Shown piece after piece: positions 52,977 to 60,353 of a stretch of 64,000 nt of DNA. Source of the DNA: Gallibacterium melopsittaci (GTDB lineage Bacteria; Pseudomonadota; Gammaproteobacteria; Enterobacterales; Pasteurellaceae). Position 1 is the stretch's first letter. Every line of letters begins with the position of its first letter. The DNA lies in assembly GCF_042433085.1 (NCBI RefSeq), contig NZ_JBHLWA010000024.1, positions 1 to 64,000 on the forward strand, given 5' to 3'. Position numbers and translations under genes: made by a program. The notes under the pieces are model-generated. The model was not told where the DNA came from and did no database searches. It saw nothing but the letters and a program-made list of their open reading frames with translations.

Positions 52977-54218
52977 ATGTACTCAGAAGAAATCTTGCGT
53001 AATGGCTTATTAGATCGCTTTTTAAATTATGTCAGTTTCGATACTCAATCAAAAGAGGGCGTAAAACATTCACCAAGCAGTCGAGGACAATGGCTGTTAG
53101 CTGACTACTTAAAAGATGAATTAAAAGGGCTAGGATTAGCGCAAGTAGAGATGAATGCCCATGGCGTTGTGACAGCACTTCTACCTTCCAACATTCCCAA
53201 TAATCGCACAACAATTGGTTTTATTGCACACCTAGACACCTATCCAGGTGTAAAAGGTAAAGATGTGAAACCCGAAGTGATTAGCCCTTATCGTGGTGGG
53301 GATATTGCTTTAGGAGTAGGTGAGGAGTTTTTAAGTCCTGTCACGTCACCATTTTTACAAAAATTAGTTGGGCATAGTTTAATTGTGACAGATGGTACAA
53401 CATTACTAGGTGCGGATAACAAGGCGGGCATTGCTGAAATTATGACTGCACTGGCGATAATTGTCAGTTATCGCTTGCCTCGTGTGAACATCCGTGTTGC
53501 GTTTACGCCTGATGAAGAGATCGGTGCAGGAATGCAATATTTTCCATTACAGCAATTTACCTGTGATTGGGCTTATACTATTGATGGTGGTGGACTAGGT
53601 GAAATTGAATATGAAAATTTTAATGCTGCTACTGCTACCATTACTATCAAAGGCGAATCAATTCATTTAGGACAAGCAAAAGATAAATTAATTAACGCCT
53701 TAGCATTAGCTTGTGATTTTCAACAACTGTTACCACCTGATGAAGTGCCAGAAAAAACAGAAGGACGGCAAGGTTTTTTCCATTTAGATAGTATTTATGG
53801 TGATATTGAAAATTGCGAGATGAAATATCTTATTCGTGATTTTAGCGAAGAGGGATTTGCACAACGTAAAGCCTTGTTGTTACAAAAAGCCAAAGAATTT
53901 GCTCAAATTCGTCAATTAACAGACCGTATTAGCATTTCGATTGAAGATAGTTATCGCAATATGCGTAGTGCGGTAGAAAGAGTTCCACAAAGCGTGCAAA
54001 TTGCAGAACAAGCAATGACAAATTGCGGTATTATACCAAAGCGTAAAATTATTCGAGGTGGTACAGATGGAGCGTGGTTATCGGCAAATGGTATTGCTTG
54101 TCCAAACTTATTTACAGGTGGCTATAACTTTCATAGTAAACATGAATTAGCTAGTTTAGAAGAGATGCAGAAAGCTACCGAAACAATTATTGAGATTGCT
54201 AAATTAGCGAGGCGGTAA
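52977..54218 (+). CDS. pepT: Peptidase T (tripeptide aminopeptidase)
   Basis: PepT is an M20 di-zinc peptidase removing N-terminal residues from tripeptides. Family motifs are GFIAHLDT (metal His and catalytic Asp), LLGADNKAGIAE (bridging Asp kept; next residue Asn instead of the usual Asp), FTPDEEIGAG (general base Glu and metal Glu), YTIDGGGLGE (metal Asp) and YNFHSKHE (metal His). The lid histidine segment is IHLGQAK where most have HPG. Start at MYSEEILRN (413 residues) follows GGGAAATAGG; an ATG four codons upstream has no ribosome site. Confidence 0.92.
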   Translation: MYSEEILRNGLLDRFLNYVSFDTQSKEGVKHSPSSRGQWLLADYLKDELKGLGLAQVEMNAHGVVTALLPSNIPNNRTTIGFIAHLDTYPGVKGKDVKPEVISPYRGGDIALGVGEEFLSPVTSPFLQKLVGHSLIVTDGTTLLGADNKAGIAEIMTALAIIVSYRLPRVNIRVAFTPDEEIGAGMQYFPLQQFTCDWAYTIDGGGLGEIEYENFNAATATITIKGESIHLGQAKDKLINALALACDFQQLLPPDEVPEKTEGRQGFFHLDSIYGDIENCEMKYLIRDFSEEGFAQRKALLLQKAKEFAQIRQLTDRISISIEDSYRNMRSAVERVPQSVQIAEQAMTNCGIIPKRKIIRGGTDGAWLSANGIACPNLFTGGYNFHSKHELASLEEMQKATETIIEIAKLARR

Positions 54219-54253
54219 GGGTATTTGTTTGTTTTTTTATTATATTTTTAATT

Positions 54254-54292
54254 AGATTTAGGTTTCATCCTTTAGGGTGAAACCTAAAATCT
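54254..54292 (+). terminator. Hairpin after pepT
   Basis: An AGATTTAGGTTTCA arm pairs imperfectly with TGAAACCTAAAATCT (one bulge) around a short loop. There is no T-tract, so terminator function is uncertain. The rest of 54293-54462 shows only a 13-codon frame and no credible gene. Confidence 0.45.
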
Positions 54293-54462
54293 AAACCTAG
54301 TTAAGAATATGATAAAGAAAACTCATATCGCTTTATCAATCAAACCTTAATCCTCCCTTCAAAACAAATCTACAACGAAATAACCTCACCTAATGAACAA
54401 AAGCAAAAAATCAAGTATCATAAACCGCTTTGAAAAATTGGAATGAAAGTAAGGATTAAGCT

Positions 54463-55551
54463 ATGTGGGCAGATATTTTACTCAACTATAGTGTGTTTAT
54501 TTTAGAGGTGATCACTTTGCTGGTGATTATTGCGGTGATTTTTGGTGTGATTTTTACATTAAAACAAAAAAATCATAATAAAACAGGCGAATTACGTATT
54601 ACTAATCTAAATGCACAATATGAAGATCAACAACAAGTATTAAAAGCGTTTCGTTTAGATGAACAACAAGCGAAACAACTTGCGAAAAGTCGTAAAAAAC
54701 AAGAAAAAGCAGAAGCAAAAGCAGCGAAGAAAAAAGCGAAACAACTGGAAAAAGGTGCAGTAGAACAGAGCGAATCCGATCTTTTTTCCCAACAAAAGCC
54801 TTGTCTATTTGTATTGGATTTCCAAGGTGATATTCAAGCGAGTGCAACTAATGCGTTGCGTGAAGAATTAAATGCAATTTTGGCTGTTGCTCGTCCAGAA
54901 AAAGATGAAGTGTTATTACGTTTAGAAAGTCCTGGCGGTGTGGTACACGGTTATGGCTTTGCGGCTTCACAATTACAACGTTTACGTGAGCGAGGCATTC
55001 CATTAACGGTCGCCGTGGATAAAGTTGCGGCTAGTGGGGGCTATATGATGGCGTGTGTTGCCGATAAAATTGTGGCTGCACCTTTTGCGATTCTTGGTTC
55101 GATTGGGGTGGTTGCACAGGTACCAAATATTCACCGTTTATTAAAGAAACATGATGTCGATGTTGATGTGATGACAGCAGGTGAGTATAAACGCACTGTA
55201 ACTATGCTGGGAGAAAATACCGAGAAAGGAAAACAAAAATTTCAACAAGAATTGGAAGAAACGCATCAACTCTTTAAGCAATTTGTTGCCGAACATCGTC
55301 CGCAAGTAGCGATTGAGCAAGTCGCAACAGGTGAACATTGGTTTGGTAAACAGGCGTTATCGCTCGCATTAGTCGATGAAATCAAAACCAGTGATGATGT
55401 GATTTTACAAGCATTAGCAGAGAAAGATGTGTTGCAAGTGAAATATTGTGTTAAAAAATCATTGGCACAAAAATTAGGCAAACAAGCAGAAGAGAGTGCG
55501 GCTAATGTTGTGGAAAAAGCATTCTATCAACAACGTAATTTATTTTTCTAA
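54463..55551 (+). CDS. sohB: SohB-type S49 membrane protease
   Basis: SohB is an inner-membrane serine protease related to signal peptide peptidase SppA. One N-terminal helix (about 10-33) is followed by a long charged Lys/Glu/Ala/Gln-rich linker (about 50-105) and the S49 domain. The nucleophile Ser191 (VAASGGYMM) and general base Lys243 (GEYKRTV) form the Ser-Lys dyad. The 362 residues are slightly longer than E. coli SohB (349), mostly in the linker. AAGGA precedes the ATG. Confidence 0.93.
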   Translation: MWADILLNYSVFILEVITLLVIIAVIFGVIFTLKQKNHNKTGELRITNLNAQYEDQQQVLKAFRLDEQQAKQLAKSRKKQEKAEAKAAKKKAKQLEKGAVEQSESDLFSQQKPCLFVLDFQGDIQASATNALREELNAILAVARPEKDEVLLRLESPGGVVHGYGFAASQLQRLRERGIPLTVAVDKVAASGGYMMACVADKIVAAPFAILGSIGVVAQVPNIHRLLKKHDVDVDVMTAGEYKRTVTMLGENTEKGKQKFQQELEETHQLFKQFVAEHRPQVAIEQVATGEHWFGKQALSLALVDEIKTSDDVILQALAEKDVLQVKYCVKKSLAQKLGKQAEESAANVVEKAFYQQRNLFF

Positions 55552-55572
55552 GTCATTAAACAAGAGAAAAAA

Positions 55573-55746
55573 ATGCTAGATACATTAAATTTGACTCACG
55601 AACAACAGCAACAAGCGGTTGAAAAAATTCAACAGTTAATGCAGCAAGGCGTTAATAGTGGTGAAGCCATTCGTTTAGTAGCAGAAGAATTACGCCAACA
55701 AGCAAAATTACAACGAGGCAATAACGAATGTTCGCAGTCATCCTAA
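55573..55746 (+). CDS. yoaH: YoaH-family (UPF0181) small protein
   Basis: This 57-residue gene reads MLDTLNLTHEQQQQAVEKIQ at its start and SGEAIRLVAEELRQQA later. It is nearly the same pattern as E. coli YoaH ([33 protein letters not shown]). The function of this family is unknown. It lies 21 bases after sohB and overlaps the next gene by 19 bases in another frame. A 9-base uptake word ACAAGCGGT falls inside it at 55611. Confidence 0.9.
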   Translation: MLDTLNLTHEQQQQAVEKIQQLMQQGVNSGEAIRLVAEELRQQAKLQRGNNECSQSS

Positions 55747-56480
55747 AAAAAGTCATCGAAGCGGCGATTCTGCCGCCATTTAATCTGATTTTATTAGGCT
55801 TATTGGCGTTTATTTTGCTATTTACACGTTGGCAAAAAACTGCAAAAACGCTATTAGCTTGTTCATTATTATTAGGTTATTTTATCAGTACCCCTTTCTT
55901 TTCTAATGTATTGATTCGTAGTATTTCGTTAGAACGACCAAATCCAGATATTTATACGCAAGGACAAGTGATTGTTGTATTAGGCGGTGGGTTGCGTTAT
56001 AGCGATTATCCAGAGTCATACTCCACAACAGCGGCACTTCCATTAGAAAGAATGCGTTATGCTGTTTATTTACATCAAAAAACAGGTTTGCCGATAGCAA
56101 TTAGTGGTGGGGTGGATAATGAAGCTAAAGTGATGGGCAGTGAATTACAACGCTTTTTCCAAATTGAGCCAGCGTGGTTGGATAATAAATCAAATACTAC
56201 GGAACAAAATGCGATCTATTTGCGTAAATTATTTGATCAAACAGACGAAGGAAAACAGATTCAACGTGTGATTTTAGTCACGAATGAATGGCATATGCGG
56301 CGAGCAGTTGCAGCCTTCCAGCGTCAAGGTTTTGAGGTATTGCCTGCACCAACCTTGAGTCAACGTGCCTCAAGCAGTGGTTTGCTTAAATTTATTCCTC
56401 AACCAGTCAGTTTCTATCAATCAGGATTGGTATTGCGTGAATGGTTAGGGTTATTGCGAGATAAGCTGATTGGATTGTAA
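55728..56480 (+). CDS. DUF218 membrane protein, ElyC/YdcF type
   Basis: This 250-residue protein has two N-terminal helices (about 13-30 and 36-55) and a DUF218 domain: VIVVLGGGLRYSD, LPIAISGG, NTTEQNAIY and VILVTNEWHMRRAVAAFQRQ. The architecture is that of ElyC, an envelope factor affecting peptidoglycan or lipid-carrier metabolism in E. coli. SanA/YdcF are soluble or differently anchored relatives. It is probably translated with yoaH and sohB. Confidence 0.83.
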   Translation: MFAVILKKVIEAAILPPFNLILLGLLAFILLFTRWQKTAKTLLACSLLLGYFISTPFFSNVLIRSISLERPNPDIYTQGQVIVVLGGGLRYSDYPESYSTTAALPLERMRYAVYLHQKTGLPIAISGGVDNEAKVMGSELQRFFQIEPAWLDNKSNTTEQNAIYLRKLFDQTDEGKQIQRVILVTNEWHMRRAVAAFQRQGFEVLPAPTLSQRASSSGLLKFIPQPVSFYQSGLVLREWLGLLRDKLIGL

Positions 56481-56606
56481 ATTTAGTCTGAAGATTACAT
56501 AGCTTAAGGCTAAAAAAAACTCTATAATCAGTGGGTTACCTTGTCACTGCAATAGAAAATGTGAATTTTTCACTCCTAAAATTTACGCTAATTTGTGAGG
56601 TTTATT

Positions 56607-57053
56607 ATGCGCTATCAAAAACTAGATAACCAAGAAACGCATTGGAAATGGCTCTATTTAACACGCAAAGCACGAGAAGGCGTGAATGTAACACGTTATC
56701 TAGAACAGAGTATGGCAGAAGATAAAATCCAGCAACTCACAAAATTAGAACACCAAACAGAAGCAGTAAAACAATGGATTGAAACCCATATGTCGCCTGA
56801 TTTAGTGATTAAATTAGATCAGGCGATTCGAGCCAAACGAAAACGTTTTTTTAATGCAGAAAAGCAAACCACTAAGAAAAAATCAATCGATCTTGATTAT
56901 GCTGTTTGGCATCGTCTTTCTCGCTATTCTCGCAAAATGAAAATGACCTTGTCGCAAACCATTATGTATATGATTGATGAGCAAGAGAGCAAGGTCTTAT
57001 ATGAATCGCAAATTCAAGCAATGAAGAAAAATCTAAAAGATCTTCTAAAATAA
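56607..57053 (+). CDS. matP: Macrodomain Ter protein MatP
   Basis: MatP binds matS sites and organises the terminus region of the chromosome. MRYQKLDNQETHWKWLYLTR is the conserved N-terminal DNA-binding region, and the C-terminal half carries the ribbon-helix-helix (KKSIDLDYAVWHRLSRYSRK) and a coiled coil. The ATG at 56607 follows GAGG, giving 148 residues (E. coli 150). It overlaps the convergent LysE-family gene by 9 bases. No matS site was noticed in the window. Confidence 0.94.
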   Translation: MRYQKLDNQETHWKWLYLTRKAREGVNVTRYLEQSMAEDKIQQLTKLEHQTEAVKQWIETHMSPDLVIKLDQAIRAKRKRFFNAEKQTTKKKSIDLDYAVWHRLSRYSRKMKMTLSQTIMYMIDEQESKVLYESQIQAMKKNLKDLLK

Positions 57054-57674
57054 ATAGTGAAACGCAGAATAGACTAAGTATAAGCCAAACGCCATAAAGA
57101 CAAGCCCAGCGGCATTATCTAACCAACGACTATATTGACTGTAAAAACGTTTTGCAGCTGGACGAGAAAACAACAATGCAATCACATAGAAATAGCAAAA
57201 GGTTTCCAACAGAATAATTGCTAATACCAATAAGATATGTTGAAAGCTTGTGACGTTAGCGAGATAGAGTGATAGCACACTACTAAAATAAATCACTACT
57301 TTTGCATTAGAAAGATTAATGAATAATCCTTTTAAAATTTCTTGCTTCATTGTTGTTTGTGTTTGCATTTCTTGCTGTTGTTCTTGTACAAAACTGATAT
57401 TTGTATGCACATTTAACATTTTATAGCCAATATAAGTTAAATAACTCCCACCAAGTAATACCACAATACCGTGCAATAATTCACTGGTAGAAAAAATGAT
57501 GGCTAACCCTAATAATGCTGCGGTTGCCCAAAAGGCAACGCCTAGGGTAATACCGATAACGCCACAAATAGCATCACGTCTGGATTGACTGGCAGCGGTG
57601 CGACTAACATAGAAAAAATCTGGGCCAGGACTCATTAAACCCAATAAATGCACGATCATAATATTCCACAACAT
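57045..57674 (-). CDS. LysE/RhtB-family amino acid exporter
   Basis: This 209-residue protein has about six helices. LMSPGPDFFYVSRTAASQSR near the N-terminus is the family signature, followed by GVIGITLGVAFWATAALLGL. Relatives RhtB/RhtC export homoserine, threonine and related amino acids; the substrate here is unknown. It lies 12 bases after pgpA on the same strand, as in H. influenzae. Confidence 0.9.
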   Translation of the reverse strand: MLWNIMIVHLLGLMSPGPDFFYVSRTAASQSRRDAICGVIGITLGVAFWATAALLGLAIIFSTSELLHGIVVLLGGSYLTYIGYKMLNVHTNISFVQEQQQEMQTQTTMKQEILKGLFINLSNAKVVIYFSSVLSLYLANVTSFQHILLVLAIILLETFCYFYVIALLFSRPAAKRFYSQYSRWLDNAAGLVFMAFGLYLVYSAFHYLF

Positions 57675-57686
57675 AGAAAAATCCTT

Positions 57687-58196
57687 TTATATCCACCATT
57701 GGTAAAACACGATTAAGAGAATAGCATAGAGTGCCGCAAGCAAATCATCAAACATAATGCCAAATCCTGTCTTTAAGCGGCGATCGAAATAACGAATTGG
57801 CATCGGTTTTAAAATATCGAAGAGTCTAAATAAAACAAATGCAGCTAAACACCAACCCCAAGAATAATTAGGTAAAGCACAAAGTACTAACCAAATCGCC
57901 ACAATTTCGTCCCAAACAATCGCACCATGATCATGTACCTGCATATCTTCTGCCGTTTTATGACATAAATAAATACCTAGCAGAAACGCCATCACTGTTA
58001 GCACAAAAAAGAGAGAAACAGGAAGCCAGTGTAATAGCAATAAACCTACCAATAATCCCGCTAATGTTCCCCAAGTCCCTGGTGCAGGCGAAATTAAGCC
58101 AGAACCAAAGCCAACGGCGAGAAAATGTACAGGATTAGAGAGTTTGATACGCTGTAATGCGGTGTGATCATTTTTCACTGAAGTGGTCGAAGCCAT
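57687..58196 (-). CDS. pgpA: Phosphatidylglycerophosphatase A
   Basis: PgpA dephosphorylates phosphatidylglycerophosphate to phosphatidylglycerol, the precursor used by cardiolipin synthase (cls at 41707). FGSGLISPAPGTWGTLAG, VWDEIVAIWL and FGIMFDDLLAALYA are family motifs; several hydrophobic helices are present. The 169 residues are normal. Its start overlaps the thiL end by 29 bases. Confidence 0.94.
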   Translation of the reverse strand: MASTTSVKNDHTALQRIKLSNPVHFLAVGFGSGLISPAPGTWGTLAGLLVGLLLLHWLPVSLFFVLTVMAFLLGIYLCHKTAEDMQVHDHGAIVWDEIVAIWLVLCALPNYSWGWCLAAFVLFRLFDILKPMPIRYFDRRLKTGFGIMFDDLLAALYAILLIVFYQWWI

Positions 58197-59148
58197 GAGA
58201 AACGGTTACCTCTACTGGTTGATGATGTTGCGTAAATTGTAATTGTTTATTCGCCCGAATTTGTCCAATGCAGTGGTAAGCAACGCCGAGATATTTTAAG
58301 GTACGTTCCATTTTTTCACGTTGTGATTCCGATACCGTGAAACATAACTCGTAATCTTCACCACCAGCAAGGGCAAATTGTAACGCTTGCTCAAGTGAAT
58401 ATTGGCGTAAAAGCTGTTCGGAGAGTGGTAATTTATCAAGTTCAATCACAGCACCGCATTGACTACGATCGAGAATATGCTGTAAGTCGGAAATTAGTCC
58501 ATCAGAAAGATCAATCGCTGCATTGGCAATACCTGCTAACTCCATTCCCATTAATACACGAGGCGTAGGACGTAGATGACGTTGTAAAAGATATTGCTGA
58601 TCGGCATTTTCAATCGGTGTTTTCGTTAATAACAGATCTAACCCAGCCGCACTATCACCAAGCGTGCCAGAAACATAAATCCAATCGCCAACTTTTGCAT
58701 TATGCCGACATAAAATTTTCTCTTTAGCGACCAGCCCGTGTGCGGTAATAGTGAGAGAAAGTTTACCTTTTGTGGTGTCACCGCCAATTAAATCCACATT
58801 GTAATGATCAAGAATGGCAAAAAAACTGTGACTAAATTCGGCTAACCACTGATGATCAATTTTCGGTATGGTTAAGGCTAAACTAATCCAAGCGGGTTCT
58901 GCTCCCATTGCGGCCAAGTCACTTAAATTTACTGCGACAGATTTATAAGCTAAATTGGCTGGTGAAATAGTCGGCAGGAAATGTGTACCTTCAACAAGAG
59001 TATCAGTTGTCATTGCCAAACGGCGGTTAGGTTTGATTTCAGTAATTGCACAATCATCACCAATAGAGAGCAAAACATCACGGCGAGGCTGACGGTTGGA
59101 GGACGCAAAATAACGTTGAATAATATCAAATTCACCATTATCAGTCAT
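58168..59148 (-). CDS. thiL: Thiamine-monophosphate kinase
   Basis: ThiL makes thiamine pyrophosphate from thiamine monophosphate. AIR-synthase-fold motifs are present: GDDCAITE near the N-terminus, MTTDTLVEGTHFLP, AYKSVAVNLSDLAAMGAEP and LAGGEDYELCFTV. The 326 residues are normal. It is separated from nusB by 60 bases containing a hairpin. Confidence 0.95.
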   Translation of the reverse strand: MTDNGEFDIIQRYFASSNRQPRRDVLLSIGDDCAITEIKPNRRLAMTTDTLVEGTHFLPTISPANLAYKSVAVNLSDLAAMGAEPAWISLALTIPKIDHQWLAEFSHSFFAILDHYNVDLIGGDTTKGKLSLTITAHGLVAKEKILCRHNAKVGDWIYVSGTLGDSAAGLDLLLTKTPIENADQQYLLQRHLRPTPRVLMGMELAGIANAAIDLSDGLISDLQHILDRSQCGAVIELDKLPLSEQLLRQYSLEQALQFALAGGEDYELCFTVSESQREKMERTLKYLGVAYHCIGQIRANKQLQFTQHHQPVEVTVSHGFDHFSEK

Positions 59149-59170
59149 AGCTTTACATCCTTGGTTGGGT

Positions 59171-59196
59171 ACCTTATCTGATTGCTCAGATAAGGT
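59171..59196. repeat. Perfect 11-bp hairpin between thiL and nusB
   Basis: ACCTTATCTGA and TCAGATAAGGT enclose TTGC. No T-tract follows on the minus strand, so it is unlikely to be a standard terminator. It may set the relative level of thiL or stabilise the nusB 3-prime end. Confidence 0.6.
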
Positions 59197-59208
59197 AAAA
59201 GTCCAAAA

Positions 59209-59733
59209 TTATTTACGACCTAATTGTGGAGCAAGTTTATCTAATACCCCATTGATATATTTATGGCTTTCTTCTGCACCGAATACTTTTGCCACTTCGA
59301 TAGCTTCGTTGATAACGACTTTATAAGGGACTACATCATCTTGTAAAACGTTTAATTCATTTGTTGATGTAGGAATAGGAAGAGGCGTACATTCGATTGT
59401 CTCAGATTCTTCAGTAGAATGATTCAAATAAGGAGAGAACAATTCATACGTTGCCATAGAAAGAATCGCACGTTCAATTGTTCCGAGCTCTCCAATAGAA
59501 CGATCTAAATAAGGCGAGAATAAATCTTCAAGCGTGTCTAGATTATTAATGGTTTCATGAAATAATTTACGAAAATAGGGTAAATCTACGCCATTCATAT
59601 CTATATCTTCAAATGCGATGAAATCTAGTTTAACTTTTTCTGGTGTATTTTGTGATACAAACCAAGAATAAAGTGCTTGCACAGCACATTCACGAGCACG
59701 ACGACGTTTAGTTGGTTTTACTTGTTGAGTCAT
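59209..59733 (-). CDS. nusB: Transcription antitermination protein NusB with internal duplication
   Basis: NusB with NusE (S10) binds boxA RNA in rRNA antitermination. The family core is intact: RRRARECAVQALYSW (boxA-binding start), DLPYFRKLFHETINN, and VPYKVVINEAIEVAKVFGAEESHKYINGVLDKLAP. At 174 residues it is about 30 longer than H. influenzae or E. coli NusB (about 140). The extra length is an in-frame tandem copy of the segment LFSPYLDRSIGELGTIE... that has drifted (see the repeat at 59356-59523). The ATG overlaps the ribH stop by one base (TAATG). Confidence 0.93.
   Translation of the reverse strand: MTQQVKPTKRRRARECAVQALYSWFVSQNTPEKVKLDFIAFEDIDMNGVDLPYFRKLFHETINNLDTLEDLFSPYLDRSIGELGTIERAILSMATYELFSPYLNHSTEESETIECTPLPIPTSTNELNVLQDDVVPYKVVINEAIEVAKVFGAEESHKYINGVLDKLAPQLGRK
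59356..59523 (-). repeat. Diverged tandem duplication inside nusB
   Basis: Copy A (59443-59523, 27 codons) starts LFSPYLDRSIGELGTIE and ends MATYE. Copy B (59356-59442, 29 codons) follows at once, starts LFSPYLNHSTEESETIE and ends TSTNE. The DNA of the two copies is also clearly alike, roughly three quarters identical by eye over about 75 bases, with a 6-base length difference. Copy A carries the residues expected of the normal NusB helix; copy B has gained prolines and looks like a loop. Confidence 0.9.
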
Positions 59734-60203
59734 TATTCTGAAATTTGAGCTAATAAGTTAACCATTTCTAAAGCAACTAATGCTGCTTCAGCCCCTTTAT
59801 TACCTGCTTTAGTACCAGCACGTTCAATAGCTTGCTCGATGTTTTCTGTTGTTAATACACCGAAAGCAACAGGAATTTCAGCCTGCATTGCGACTTGTCC
59901 AAGACCGCTGCTTGCTTCACCAGCAACATATTCAAAGTGTGCTGTACCACCACGAATCACAGTTCCTAATGCAACAATCGCATCAAATTTTTTGCTTGAA
60001 GCTAAACGGCGAGCAACCAGTGGTAATTCATATGCACCTGGTGCTTTAACGATAGTGATATTTTCATCTTTAACTTGACCGATACGAGTTAAGGCATCAA
60101 GCGCCCCTTCTAATAAACTATCATTAATAAAACTGTTAAAACGTGCGATCACAACGGCAATTTTCGCATTAGGTGCAGCGACTTGACCTTCTAAAACTTT
60201 CAT
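59733..60203 (-). CDS. ribH: 6,7-dimethyl-8-ribityllumazine synthase
   Basis: RibH makes the lumazine precursor of riboflavin and forms hollow capsids in many bacteria. IARFNSFINDSLLEGALDAL, GAYELPL, ALGTVIRGGTAHFEYVAGEA (catalytic His in the HFEYV segment) and the C-terminal GNKGAEAALVALEM are present. The start at MKVLEGQV follows GGAGAAAAT, giving 156 residues; the frame extends upstream but without family likeness. No FMN riboswitch was recognised upstream. Translationally coupled to nusB. Confidence 0.96.
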   Translation of the reverse strand: MKVLEGQVAAPNAKIAVVIARFNSFINDSLLEGALDALTRIGQVKDENITIVKAPGAYELPLVARRLASSKKFDAIVALGTVIRGGTAHFEYVAGEASSGLGQVAMQAEIPVAFGVLTTENIEQAIERAGTKAGNKGAEAALVALEMVNLLAQISE

Positions 60204-60304
60204 ATTTTCTCCAATATATCCAAATATAGATGAACAAAAAACGGTTGCAAATTCTAGCATAAAAAAGCGGAAAATAAGAGAGGAAATCACAAAAGGAATA
60301 AAGT

Positions 60305-60343
60305 AAAAAATCCTGTTATTTAATTAAACAACAGGATTTTTTA
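60305..60343 (-). terminator. ettA terminator
   Basis: AAAAAATCCTGTT and AACAGGATTTTTT form a stem with A/T tracts, just after the ettA stop on the minus strand. The structure could work in both directions. Confidence 0.9.
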
Positions 60344-60353
60344 TCAATTAGAA

